Of a DNA stretch of 64,000 nucleotides, positions 39,001 through 51,800 are shown one piece after another. The position numbers were made by a program, and so were the translations under genes. The stretch spans positions 12,226,001 through 12,290,000 of the forward strand of contig NC_071345.1 in assembly GCF_027744825.2 (NCBI RefSeq). Direction: 5' to 3'. Source of the DNA: Synchiropus splendidus. Lineage: Eukaryota > Chordata > Actinopteri > Syngnathiformes > Callionymidae. Position 1 is the first letter of the stretch; every line of letters begins with the position of its first letter. The notes below the pieces were generated by a model. That model saw only the letters and a program-made list of their open reading frames with translations. It was not told the DNA's origin and made no database searches.

Positions 39001-42000
39001 TATTAATGCCAAAACAGCTATCCATCTATTATTCATGCGTAACTGTGCCCTGAAGCAGAGGGTTAATTGAATTTGGAACGACACGAGACTGAAATAGGAC
39101 GGTGGTTAATGTACGCGAGGCGTGCGCCGAACTCCCTCTTGACTTTACTAATAAAGTGAGACGATCCTTGACAGAATACATGCTGGGAGGTTAAAGGTAT
39201 AAGATGAATAAATACTTTAAATCCACTGTTCTTGGAGCTTCAGGAACATTTAAGGGACATAAAGAATTTATTGTTCCTGCTGCTGTGGTTCACACTAAAT
39301 TTGTCTCAAAGTTTTCTTTTATGTCTGTGCATTTTGAGACAAGAAGACAGTTGTCTACTCGCCGCATCAAGAGTATGACTTTTGTTGGCTGGTTGTTAAC
39401 CCTCTCTCCCTGGACATGGACTGTTTGTTCCTCTTCCCTCTGGCAGGAGGCTACGGTCCATCCAGAGCAGAATCTCCCGTCACAGAAACAGCTTCTTCCC
39501 CTCGGCCGTCAGACTGTTGAATTCATGAACAGCCTTTGTTGTTTATTTTATTTTATTTTATTTTTTATTTTATTTTATTTTATTTTATTTTTAAAAACAC
39601 TGTCTAGCTCTCCTGGAATCTTTGTCACAGATCAATTTCTGAGTTCTACTGAAAATACCTGATATTTACTTTATTATATTACATTATATTATTGTGTTAT
39701 ATTTATTATATTAAATTTATTTACCATTTATTTAAGCAGTAGCGTTCGAGAGTGATCTAAAAGCTGCATGTCTCAGGAGCATGGGTTTACTGCCTGATGC
39801 ATGCCATCCTTGCAATACACTGAGTCATGGATTACCAGTCAAACCTGTCAGATAAGTACTCAGTAGTAGCCCAGCATACATGTCCACCTTAAAGTCCATA
39901 CAGTGGACAGATGAGTGAGTGGGCACATGCCGATGTTTGTCCTCCAGCTGCTGTAACAAGCAGTCAATAATTGATCAAACATGATGGATTCTTGTCAAAG
40001 TAGCAGGCAGAAAATTCATACATTTTTAAATCAAACTTCTTTCTGTCGACTGCCCCATGTTTATCTTTGCAATGAACTGCTGTCACTTTCTTATTTGTTA
40101 TTATTCCATGAAACATGAAACATACAACGACTATCTTTTGGGGTGTCAAACTGAACCCCACGTTAGGCCCCAAATGATGTTGAGTCTTTAGCTGGCACTG
40201 GAAAATTTGAATATGTGATAAAGCATTTGTGTGAGTTTCTCGTCTGAGTGGCGAAAATAGGAGCATTGTGATCTTCATGAGTCGTGGTATTGTAAAGCGT
40301 TGGAGGTGAGCTGGTTTTTGATGCATTGAGGATTAGTGTTGAATTCCCTTTTTGCCAAATAAGTGTATTGAAGCTCCTGTGAACCCCATGAAATGACGGA
40401 GTGGGCTGTATTTGACAGACGACCGTGAGTTAGATTCAATGAAATAAACAAAAAGCATAAATTCAGCTATTGTTTTTGCCGCACAATGGTGATCTAAACA
40501 TTTCAAACTAAAAGTAAATAAATAGATGCAGCTGGATAAACTTTGTGGTACACGAGTTTGTTCTTGGACAAATAGGTGATACTTGCATGAACTCAAGGGA
40601 CTAAATCCCTTTTATAGTGAAAGAAGCACTATGATATACTAAAGTGGCTTCACTGGGCATTAAACACAACCAGGACAGCCATGGGTCAAACTTCAAAAAG
40701 AAAACTCAAAAACTTTAGTGTTCACCCAGGAGGGGTTTAGATTAGATTAGATGGTTTAAAATGTTTTTTTTTTCTTGCTCATGACTCAGAAATGCCTTAG
40801 ATTGACCAGTTTGAAATGAATCTATCACTTTCAATTCCTAAAATGCTTTCATTTTACTGGTATTATTTGCATTTATATCAAGTTTTATCTGAAAGATTTG
40901 ATGTTTAAATAATGCATATAATACATAATACTATTTTTCTTGCTCATAAAACATAACTGGAAAGGTATCACCAACATAAAGGCAGCAGTCGTCACAGCAG
41001 ATTTATGTGGTCCAGTGTGTGAGGGACCTTATCCTGATCGGCCAACAAGCTGTCCAGACATACGCCGCTCCGAAAACTGTTTATACTGATGCTTACGGCA
41101 GCATATAATCCGTCTCTGTCACGGTCCCTTTGTGTTTTTATTTAGCTGTTCTTTCCACTTGTAAATCCCTCTTTACTTATGTTGGAAAAGCCATGTAAAG
41201 CAACACAAGTTTGTCTGTGAATACAAACGTAGGGGTAGGGGCGTGAAGAACAATAATAAAACATTGGAGGGAGATGATGGAGGGCCGGCAGATTTGCTGG
41301 AGTCTCCATCTGTGAGCATAATCCTTAAAAATCTGTTTCTCTCTGCGCGGAGAGGAGGGGTGAGATTTACGCCAGAAGCCTCGAATGCTGATTCTTATTG
41401 TGCTTTTTCGTTTCTTTATCTCCTTTACCTTTATTGACATTTGTACGAGTGTGTGTTTCAATTATTGTTTATTATCAAAATTAATGAATATCATTAAAGC
41501 AAGAAGCAGAGAGTAATTCTGATGAAATATTAATACACTGTACAGTTCAGTAGTAAGTGCAATGCATGGTTATTGGTCATCAGAAACAGAATCAGCTTTA
41601 TTGCCATGGTCAGGGAGGGTCCCACCAACTAGGAAAGTGCTTTGGACGTGCAAACATGAACAAAAACATAATAATAATAATAGAAATAGAATAATAAAAG
41701 AAAATAAACAATAATAATAGAGGTAACAATGCAGCAAAGCTTTACTTCTAGACTGTAAGGTTACTGGAGGTGATGTGTGGTTTGGATGTTGAAAAGTAAA
41801 ACAATAGACATTGAGTCATCCTGTCACCATGGAGAAAGAATGAGGAAAAAGGGAGTTTCAACGCAGCTGGGATCAGAATGCAGATGGTCGTTTCGTTGGC
41901 TGCGAGGGTTCTTGGTACTAGATCTAATGTTGCTCATGCAACATAGCCATGAAGTTTAGAGGTCTTAAGACCTATTGAAATATTTCCTTTAACTTGATGT

Positions 42001-42129
42001 ATTGATGTATAGCATCTACCGACTGTATGATGAACATTTCAAACACAAAAACATCTGAACATAAATAACATGAAAAATGGAAGCCTTTGTGAATATATTT
42101 GTTTTCAAATTGTTTAACTGACTTTATGA

Positions 42130-42196
<67 letters not shown>

Positions 42197-42562
42197 TGTT
42201 ATTCAAAATAAAAGCACATGTTTAGTTTCTTCTTCATGTATAGATATTTTAATAATGAATCAGATTTTAGCCTGAATATTCCTTATGGTTATATTAATAT
42301 GGATTTACTTTTAAAATTCACATCGTTTTGTTCACAATTGACAGGTCATTGTGTGGAATATTAAGGCTTTTTTTTTGTTAGAGCAGATGGCATATGATAT
42401 TTTTGTAGCATATGACAGTGTCCCCCATACCTTGTTGTACATGTTCCAGTAGTCAGGGCTACCACTCCTGTTGGTGTCCCAGTCGTGCTGGCATTGCTTG
42501 CCATAGGTCAGACCAAGACCATCGAGGACTGAAAGAGCAAGAATAGATTGATAGATCGATAA

Positions 42563-42595
<33 letters not shown>

Positions 42596-42618
42596 TAGAT
42601 AGATACATAGATAGATAC

Positions 42619-42651
<33 letters not shown>

Positions 42652-42674
42652 TAGATAGATACATAGATAGATAC

Positions 42675-42719
<45 letters not shown>

Positions 42720-45700
42720 TAGATAGACAGATAGATTTATGATGGCGATGTACTTCAAGTATACATATATTTTTGTTGCCAACCGTCTCTTAAACTTTAA
42801 CATTGAGTTAAAGATGAACAGGTCTGAAGAAATATTGAGCAGTGATCCGCCTAATTGACTTCCTCTTGTCAGCGGTCATAATGTCATGCGATGGCCTGGC
42901 ACGCCGCCATATCGTCCACAGCCGCGTGACCCTGACTAGCCAGGCCCAGGCAGTGGAGGAGAGAATGTGATGCTTGCCTAACTGCAGCTGTGGAAGGCAG
43001 CACTGCACCAATTAATGAGATGACGTGGCAGTTGATGAAATAAGGCGCTTGAGTGTTTTCGTCCATCAGCTTAATCTGTGCACGCGTCCAAATGTGAAGT
43101 TTGATGTTGTTCCAGTCGGCAGCTGCTGAGCAGAGTACAGACAGTGCCAGGGTGAAGGGAGCGGCGGCAGCCACAGTTATGGAATACTAATGGGAGATTG
43201 AAGGGCTCCTGCAGCTGGGCGTGTGGGAAGCAGCACTGTGTCAGCAGCCGCTCTGAAGTCCCTTCGGCTGTGCGTCTGAGTGTGAGAGGCACTTGGGAGA
43301 GCGCTCCAAAAAGTCTACCAGCGAGTTATATGCTGCTCGCTGCTGCAGATTTGTGACCTGTCTGCGTGTCTGTCAGCAGTTCACCTCTCCAGTCAACATG
43401 TCATTTACTGCAAAACCAGGAGGGAGGAATGACTCATAACTAAACATAAATCTGGCTGTTGAACCCAAACCTGTCAGAAATATTTCAAGAGATCATTCAC
43501 GTTATCATAGACATAGTTCACTGATGGCAATGTCATGGCTTGTCTAGGATGTGGACCCCAGTAGCAGGATTGGTGCAGGTTTACAAATTTTACAATTACA
43601 ATTTACAATTTTACAATTTATTAATATAAATAATATAAACACTAAGACGAACAGGAACTGTAAACCAAGGGCGTCCATCGCTAAATGCAGAGCGATGAAA
43701 CACGAACAGGGGCTGGAAGAAACCTGAAACAGAAAAGACTAAGGGGGACAACAGAAGACGCACTCGAGGAATAACTATAACGCAGGGAAACAGAAAAAGT
43801 GAGTCTAATAATAACACTCACAGGCACAACAGCAGCAAGAAGTAAATGAAGGTGGAGGAATGAGAGGAGGCGGCTACGAAAAGACGTCAAGCACGCACAG
43901 AATTTAGAACAACAGGGAAACGAGAGAAGAGAGGATTGAAGGAGTTTTGCTGTGAGGACACGAAGCAACCATCTGGCGACACGAGCTGGGACGGAGGTGT
44001 TGAAATGATGGGAGGTTGATTCGCAAATGAATCCCAGCCGTGGCGCTTGGGAAGCTGGAAACAAAGAAGGAAACGGAAACAAAGAGGCAACAACAAAATA
44101 AAAGCACGAGCGAAAACATGGAACATGACAGGCAAAGTCCACACAAAAGAGTCAGAGGAAACGTCTAGGAGCCACTTGTCTGACCGGGCCTCACGTGTTG
44201 GACGGATGTTTATTCATGAGTATTTTGAGAAATTATAAAATTATTAGAAATTATGATAATATTCCTTATAAAGACATCAACAAATAAAACAAATCTTTAT
44301 ACAATGCATTTATAATTCAGAAAAAGCTTTGCAGAAGAGATTAAAATCAAATAAAAATAGTAATAATATTATCATCATTTTATACATGTAATACATCATG
44401 ATAATAATTGATTATTTAAACCTACTGTAAACTATATATTGCAATATTATATATATTTATTTATATACTTGCATAAATGTCACAATACAGAGTTTCAGCT
44501 GGAGAGCAGCGCAGCTCGGTTGAATAAAAGCTTGACGCACGCATCCTGCCTGCTCTGGTGGTGGACAGGCACTTCTCGTGGGAAGACAACACAACACGCC
44601 TCCCACGCTAATAAGGAGCTCGTCCTCCTCCGTCTCCGCTTCTGATTCTACTTGACAAGTAACTTGAGCCCAGTAGAGACAGAGCATGACGGTTCTTCGA
44701 CACAGAGCTGACAGCAGTGTGGTGCGTTCAGGATTCATCGCACATACAAACAAGTTGTGTCCCATTATAGTTCAATCAGGGACGCTTCATTTACACATCA
44801 AATACGAGACAAATTCAAGGATTGGATGGCGACACGAGGTGCCATGTGTTGCTAGCTTGCTTCAAACATCAACATCCTATGATGTTATTTGTTATTAAAA
44901 TTAGAATATTTATCTGACAGTCTTGTGTTAAACACAAGAAAAAAATGACTGCAGTAAGAAGCATAGAAGTGTAAATACGACACCAGCGAGACGTATGAAA
45001 TTTGGATGCGTTTATATTGAAATGATCTGGTGTCTGGATTTTCATTTTTGCAATATTTAACTATCAAGTGCAACATGATGAGTCCTCACAATGAGATTAT
45101 GAGATTTTAGCGGCCAACAAACTCTTGTGCTGACCCAAGTTACTTTTCAAAGTTGGGGTGTATTTGACCTTTGGTCTCCCCAGGTCAGCATGTAGCATTT
45201 CCTGAGCAGCACACCAGTGTGTGTGCGTGTGTGTGCACCACCTCCCAAGATGAGTTATGGGCAGTGACAGAAGCTCTCAGCTGGATGCCACCATGATTGT
45301 ATTGCACAGAGCAGAAAATCAAAGAGGAAACCTGGAATTGTTCGACGGACTGTAGACCAGCAGCTTCCTGCTCGCTGATATTTAGAAGACAGATGAAGTG
45401 TAAAATGTGTTTTAAAAGATTTTTATGCCACAAACTAGGTGTTTATCAATCAACCTTGAAAGCATCTGTGACAGGAACATTTGTTGTTGAACTGTTGTGG
45501 AGGTGGAACCACACACACTGTGTTTTGTCAGTTTTTGTTTGGGGTTAAATTGTGTATGTGATGCAGCGAGAACAATGGCGAGTGTTTGTAGCTTCATGGC
45601 GCTGAAGAGCTGCAGACTTTGTGTTGGTAACATCAACATATGTTGCAGATTGTTGCAAGGATTTTTGTTTCCTGGAGAAGCCAGTCAAGGCGGGGAACAG

Positions 45701-48700
45701 TTGGGCCGCCTAGTCTATGACCTTGGCTAAGAGTCGTTTCTGCACCAGCTGTGTGTCAGACAGGCCTTTCATCCGCACGGGCTGTGGATAAATTTGAAAT
45801 AGTTGAAGCACACACACCACAGAGATATCAGCCATAAGCACAAGTTTAATGTATGGAGAAAACATATATTCTCTCAAGCCACATTCAAACAGCAACTTGT
45901 GATTAAATTCATTCAGATTACTTTCATCATGGGGTCAACTGAGTCCTTAGCAGTTGACTACACATATTAGAAACATGTGCCGCTGGCCGCTGTCTCATGC
46001 CATGTTTTTTAATGCAGTGTGACTTATGCTAAAAGCTCAATCTCGCTGAGCAAAGATGCTCGCTCACCTACGCTAGCGCAGTACACAGAATTCCTATCTT
46101 CTGTAGTAGTCAGATCAATGTTGTTTTTAGAGCATTACAGCGCCTACTGCTGGCCAGGTATATGTACGACACTGCTGGTCATTTCTTATGGAAACGTTCC
46201 CATTTTTAGGGAACACTTTTTGAAGCACTTCAGCCCCCGAGACTGGGATTTCAACCCCTGACGCTGAATTTTCCCCTTGTTTTTTTCAATACAGTGGTAC
46301 CTCGGTTCTCGACCACAATCCGTTCCAGAAGGCCGTTCGAGATGTGAATTGTTCGAAATCTGAATCGATTTTTCCCATTACAATGAATGGAAAAAGAAAT
46401 AGTGCGTTCCAAGCCTTAAAATAGTCTTTTGTAGGAGTGAATGTAGAGTGTCTGCTGCAGGTGCGCTGTTCCTCTATGTGTGTGGCCGCTGCATGTGGGA
46501 GGGGTTGCCGAGTGAGTGACGTCTCTCCAGAAGGGAAGAGGTGCCCGGTGCATGTCCAGCTCTGAATGTGCGCTTCTGTGCAGTTTGGCTGTGACAAAGT
46601 CATAAACCAAGTAACGCTCTGTCCCAGACTCACCTCATCCCTGTCCCAGCTCCAGCCCACAACAGGACATCAAACCCTGGAGTGAGCGCTCCAGCCTCGG
46701 AGGTGTGGAGAGCGAGCACCTGTGACACTCTACCACGGTCCAGTGTGGAGACAGGAAAGGTTTTACACCTCAATATGAAGAAAAAACAGTCAGTAAATGT
46801 AGCTAACAGGACACGTCTGCATACAGAGGCTGCGTTATACACAATAACAAAGCGCCTCGTGGGTCAGCTGATCGGTCCGCGCACGTTATGTTTTTTTCCG
46901 ACTTTTTTCGGGGGCATTCGAGTTCTGGATTTTCGTTCGAAATCAGAAGCAAAAAAATCTTGACATTTTTGGTCGGACTCTGATTTGTTTGAATTCCGGG
47001 ACATTCGAAAACTGAGGTACCACTGTATATGTGCCACTTGTAACACCAGCGCTTCCTCACCCTCAGTCAAGGAGGGCTACGCCTTTAAAGAGGAAGTTAA
47101 GGATGTAAGCTCTGCTATTATCCTCGCCACCCCATGCTGAGAAAAGCTCCTGGGAAGAACCTGAGAAAGCGAGTGCCTCTCTGTGGATGCAGCCTGTCAG
47201 GCGCAAGGGGGGCACACTTTCTTATGACTCTCATAATGCACTGTAACAGTTGAAAATCCTCTAAAGAACAAAGGTTCAAGTCATACTTCCCAACTCCTGA
47301 TTAAAAATGGTCAAGAAAAAGGCCACTTTCAAAAGTTTTCTTTTGAAAGCTAATGCTGAATAGAATTTAGATTCACATGGCAGTACAAGTGAAGTGGAAC
47401 TGCCTTGAGTTTTTTTTTTTTTTCATTTCTTACACCAATCGTTCACAGAATCTCAGAGCAGTGAAGATCTCTTTGTTACAAATCTGTCACTTCACACTCT
47501 CTGTTTTAACAGTTGAGTGCTGGTTTAAGATGCAATCTGTGCAATGTCACTGTGTTTCTATTAAAGCGTCTCCGTCTCTGCTTTTGTTCCTGACAGTGAT
47601 GCTGCTGGACACAACAGAGTCTACCTCAGAGCTGGGCTGGACCACCTATCCGGACACAGGGGTGAGTCAGAGGGCCGCTGGGAACCATCCACTTGGACTG
47701 ATCCAATGATGTCAGAAGGGTCAAATGTTGCTGCTGGTGGACTTATTTTAGTTCTAGAACAAGCCGTCTCAAGGAGTCAAGAGTGCAGCAGTAAATGTGT
47801 GGATAAAAAACATTTTAATGTAAACCTTTCATATATTTCATTTTTTTAATTTACGCTTGTTTCTTTGCTACTCACCTAAATAGAAGCCTTGAGCTTCAAG
47901 GATATACACTCTCTCAGGATGACCTGCTTTTGCAGAAGAGGTGAGGGTCTTTAACCTGACATTAATAGGACAGTGTTTTGACAAGTGGGTCCGGCTGAAG
48001 GAGCGTTCACCTTGCCTGTAAGACAACCACGAGGACTTCATTCTCTCCCCTCTCATATATCCTCCTCCGTGACCTCATAACCACAGTGAATGAGCCATAG
48101 ATCTTCTTTTCCTGATCTGCTTTTTAATCAAGGTTCTCGCTCCGCTTTGGGCTCAGTGTGTGTGTGCTGGCTTACGGCGGAGAGAGAGGGGAGATTTTGT
48201 CCACTGTTTCTGCGACGTTAAATATCTCCCTGACTGCTGCGGCTCGACGTGGCTTCTGGGCTGTGTTATTTGGGGTGAACACTGGAGGTTAATGTTTGAC
48301 ATGGTTGGTTCATGGTTGCAGTTGAGGTCAATGCTGCTCTAGTTAACATCTTAGTCAGGGGGTGGAAGTGAGTGCGCTGGCGAGGTGGGGGGTTCCTGGG
48401 TGTGTAGTTGCGTGACTGCACAAGGGTCAGCGCCTGGGTCAGTTCGAATCATTCAACTGTGAGTGATTGTGGCTCAGTTCTAATATGGCTCATAATTACA
48501 CGCATTCATCGTGTTGCTGGGCGCCCTCAAATGATCAAACCATGTCTGAGGGTGCGTGCGCCGGCGGCTGTTTTCCTCTTCTGTTAGACCAAAATAAGTA
48601 ACAAAACAACAACAAATTTGTTTTTTTTATTATAATTTTAATTATTAAAATATAAATTATAATTCAAAGCATATATTAAGCTTATCTATAAAACATACCT

Positions 48701-48802
48701 ATTATTATTTTGATTTTTTGGACTATTTAGTTTAAATAACATATATAGTTGTTCATTGCAGCCCCCTTATTGCAACAAATTAGAATATAATAATAATAAT
48801 AA

Positions 48803-48833
<31 letters not shown>

Positions 48834-51800
48834 ACGAATTAGTTTTTATTCTTCGTGTTTTTATTATCAGCAATAGTTTCTGCTGAATGTGTCCATCTCG
48901 TGTGGCATGTGACATGAACAACATGCACTCGCTCGCTCTATATTTGTCTTCTTTTCAGAGCCTGCAGGTCATGGAGATACAATTGTGTCATTCTGGTAAA
49001 AGCTTTGGACAGTCAGACACATTAGCTAAAAAAAGATCTTGTCAGTGAGTAGATGAATCTGTAGCATGAGAGTATTAGGAGCCACCCTTCAAGCAAAACT
49101 CATTAATTGTTAAAATATTCCGAGTCCTGGCAGATCATCGGATTAAACAGCCGACGCATCACGTGGATGTTGTTTAACTCTGTTGCAATAGGGCTTTCGT
49201 ACCTTCATGATTTGGCTTGATGTTACGTCTCCATTTTTACGGTCTGATATATGCGATGCCGTATTACATTGGTAGGAAGATGTAGAGGTTGGAACTGCCA
49301 GGCAGAAGGTGGAGAGGAAGGCCAAAGAGGAGATATATGGAGGTGGTGAAGGAGGACATGAGGTTTGTAGGTTTGAGAAAAGAGGAAGCAGAGGACAGGG
49401 AGAGATGGAGGAAGATGATCCGCCGAAGCCTAAAGAAAAAGATGCGATGCCGCATCTTAAAGCAATGGCGACTAAAAGTTCCAAAAATGGCCTCTTATGT
49501 GTTTTTTCCAGGATTTTAAGAGTCACCCATGTAAGGCTGCGATCACATTTGTATTTTCTGTGTATTGAAAAGCGCTGACCTTTAAACAGCAAGTGCCTCG
49601 CTTTCACATGCTGGCAACCTCTGGTGTGGAGACAGGCGCGCTGCACTGGCTTATCTCACCTTACATTAAACCTCAGCTCCAGTGGTGACCGCTATCACAC
49701 CCACTTTGGCCTCGGGTGCCCACTTATAATTGTTCGTGATGTGGGTTTAATGAAGGCCTTGTGCATGTCAGCAGCTGGTGAACCATGAAGGCAGTCGCTA
49801 ATCACAGCCTGTGTGTGTGTGAGTGAGCCAGTGGTGCATTATTTGCATGAGTTTTTTTCTTCTTCTTCTTGATGCTCCCGAGATGAGAAGTGGTTCTGAG
49901 ATGGAGATCTGCTTATTTGACCTGCGGCATCAAGCAGAGAGAAAGAGCAAGAGAGGGCGGAGTGAAAGAAAGGAGCGCGTGTGTGCTCGTGCGTTTTAAC
50001 CCTTTCTTACGTTTTTTCTTTACATCCAAGCTTCTCTTCATAGCTGCGGGGGCCATGAATATTCCTACGTTTTTCTTCGCTGCTGCCCCCTGTTCTTTCT
50101 TATTTCATCGACTGTAAAGTCTCAGTCAGTCTTTTATTCCTTTTTAACTTTGACCTGCATTGGCCACGACCACAAGCAGAAGACTGTTCTTAATTCATAC
50201 AAAAATATGAATATTTTAGACAAGATTAGAATGTACATTATGGATATAAGGCATGACTGATGGATAATTTAAACTTGAATAATGTTTATCCTTGAATAAC
50301 GGTTCTGTCTTATTGATGTCTGAGCTCATCTTTATTCCACATTTGTTATCAATTAAAAATAAAATTTGAGCGCATGAATATATCTTAATAAATTATTTAT
50401 TTTTCTAAAAGTTGCTTTTGCTTTTCTAAAAATTGAAATGGCGCACGTGTCATCCGAGAAAGAAACAACTCAATCTCAACTGCTCTACTATGGTGGCCTC
50501 CAATAGGACAAAATATGAGTCTCATACTTGACAGATTCATGAGCTTCATAAATCGGTTTGAGAAAGGTCTAGAGTTGCTTCAATTTTCAGCACCTTCAAC
50601 TGTGCATTGTGACCTCAGTGTCAGGATGGAACAGTGCCAGTTTAGTCGCCGCAGAAGACACACAGCACTCCTGTGAGGAAACACGGAATTCAGTTTTGAA
50701 AAGTATATTATTGTTTTGATGTATGGAGGATGAAGACTGAGTTCGACTTTGAGATCACATGGACAAAGCCCTTGATTTACCAGTCCGTCTGTGGCGCTAT
50801 GTCACCTGTGGGGTCACAGGTTTGATAAACGGTTGGAATTAGCTACCTCTGCTCCAAGTCTGGAGTTGGTGAGAGGCTTGGGATCCAGAAAAGAGTTGAC
50901 TAGCTGTCTACTGTTGAGGCGGTCCAGCCTGACTAGGTGGAGGCCCCAGGGCAGACCCAGCAGATATCATTACTTAAAGCAGGATTTATAGACCGCTTTA
51001 TCTCCCTCCTATTCTAATTTTATTTTGTTTTATAGTGGGGCAGAATTTCTGGCTTCTGGCATTGTGTGTATTTTTAAAGGCTGCACATGAATATGTCTGG
51101 AGGCACGTGTGCGTGTATGTTTCCATGTTTGTGTCGGAGCGCAGCCCTCCCTGTCCTCTGTCACTGGAGAGATGGCGTGGCTCTCTTGGATTTCAGTTTA
51201 AATTAAATCAAAAGACGAGTCGCCTATTTTTTTCCTCTTTGCGTCGCTTCATCCGTTCCTCCTCCCCAATCTGCCCCGATTTCCTTTTTTTTTTTCTCTC
51301 TCTCTGTCTTTATAAAGGGCGGGTAAGCAAGATGAGGAGGAGTGGGGAACAGAGTGGAGGGGAGTTGTGCTTTGTGGAGTGGATGGGGAGTGGGGTCTGG
51401 AAACAAATGGATGTTGTGTGTTGTTTTTGTCTCACAAAGGTGCAGGTCCTAACTGCACGCGATGATGCCTCACACAGACACCATCTGCTCTGTGTACCTG
51501 GAAGTTGCTTTGAGGCTGCACCAACCCCCTCTGGTGCAGGTCGCCCAACTAGGGCACTGGATGTTTCTGATCTCGGCAGTGAGCTTCTTGATACTGCTTG
51601 AGCTTTGTGCTTTAATATACATGTGTGTGATGGTCTACAAGAACATGGAGGGGTTTGCAAGGACAATATACACTGAATGGCGAGACAGTTAGCGCACAAT
51701 AGCTTGTTCATTTTGTTAACTATAGTTTAGTCTGACTTACTGTTGTCAAAGCTGATTCCAATTACCGTAATGTCTGGACTAAAGGACGCTACTTTTTCCC

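Larger units (their letters stand above)
30075..47596 (+). other. ephb6 intron 1 (17.5 kb)
   Basis: No nested protein gene recognised. It holds a MITE with TTATGACC ends, an (AAAATA)n tract, a LINE tail, a dispersed repeat, (TAA)n and GATA/GACA microsatellites, a solo-LTR-like element and MITE copy 2, all listed separately. The remaining single-copy sequence may contain enhancers. Confidence 0.7.

Noticed and set aside
42549..42736. Regular repeat spacing that might suggest a CRISPR-like array
   Set aside because: It is a tetranucleotide microsatellite without unique spacers, in a vertebrate-type genome.
43681..44142. 153-codon minus-strand open frame
   Set aside because: It lies inside the solo-LTR-like element and does not resemble gag, pol, env or any host protein I know.
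51035..51601. 188-codon plus-strand open frame in ephb6 intron 2
   Set aside because: No recognisable domain, runs through low-complexity pyrimidine tracts, and has no gene-like splice or start context.
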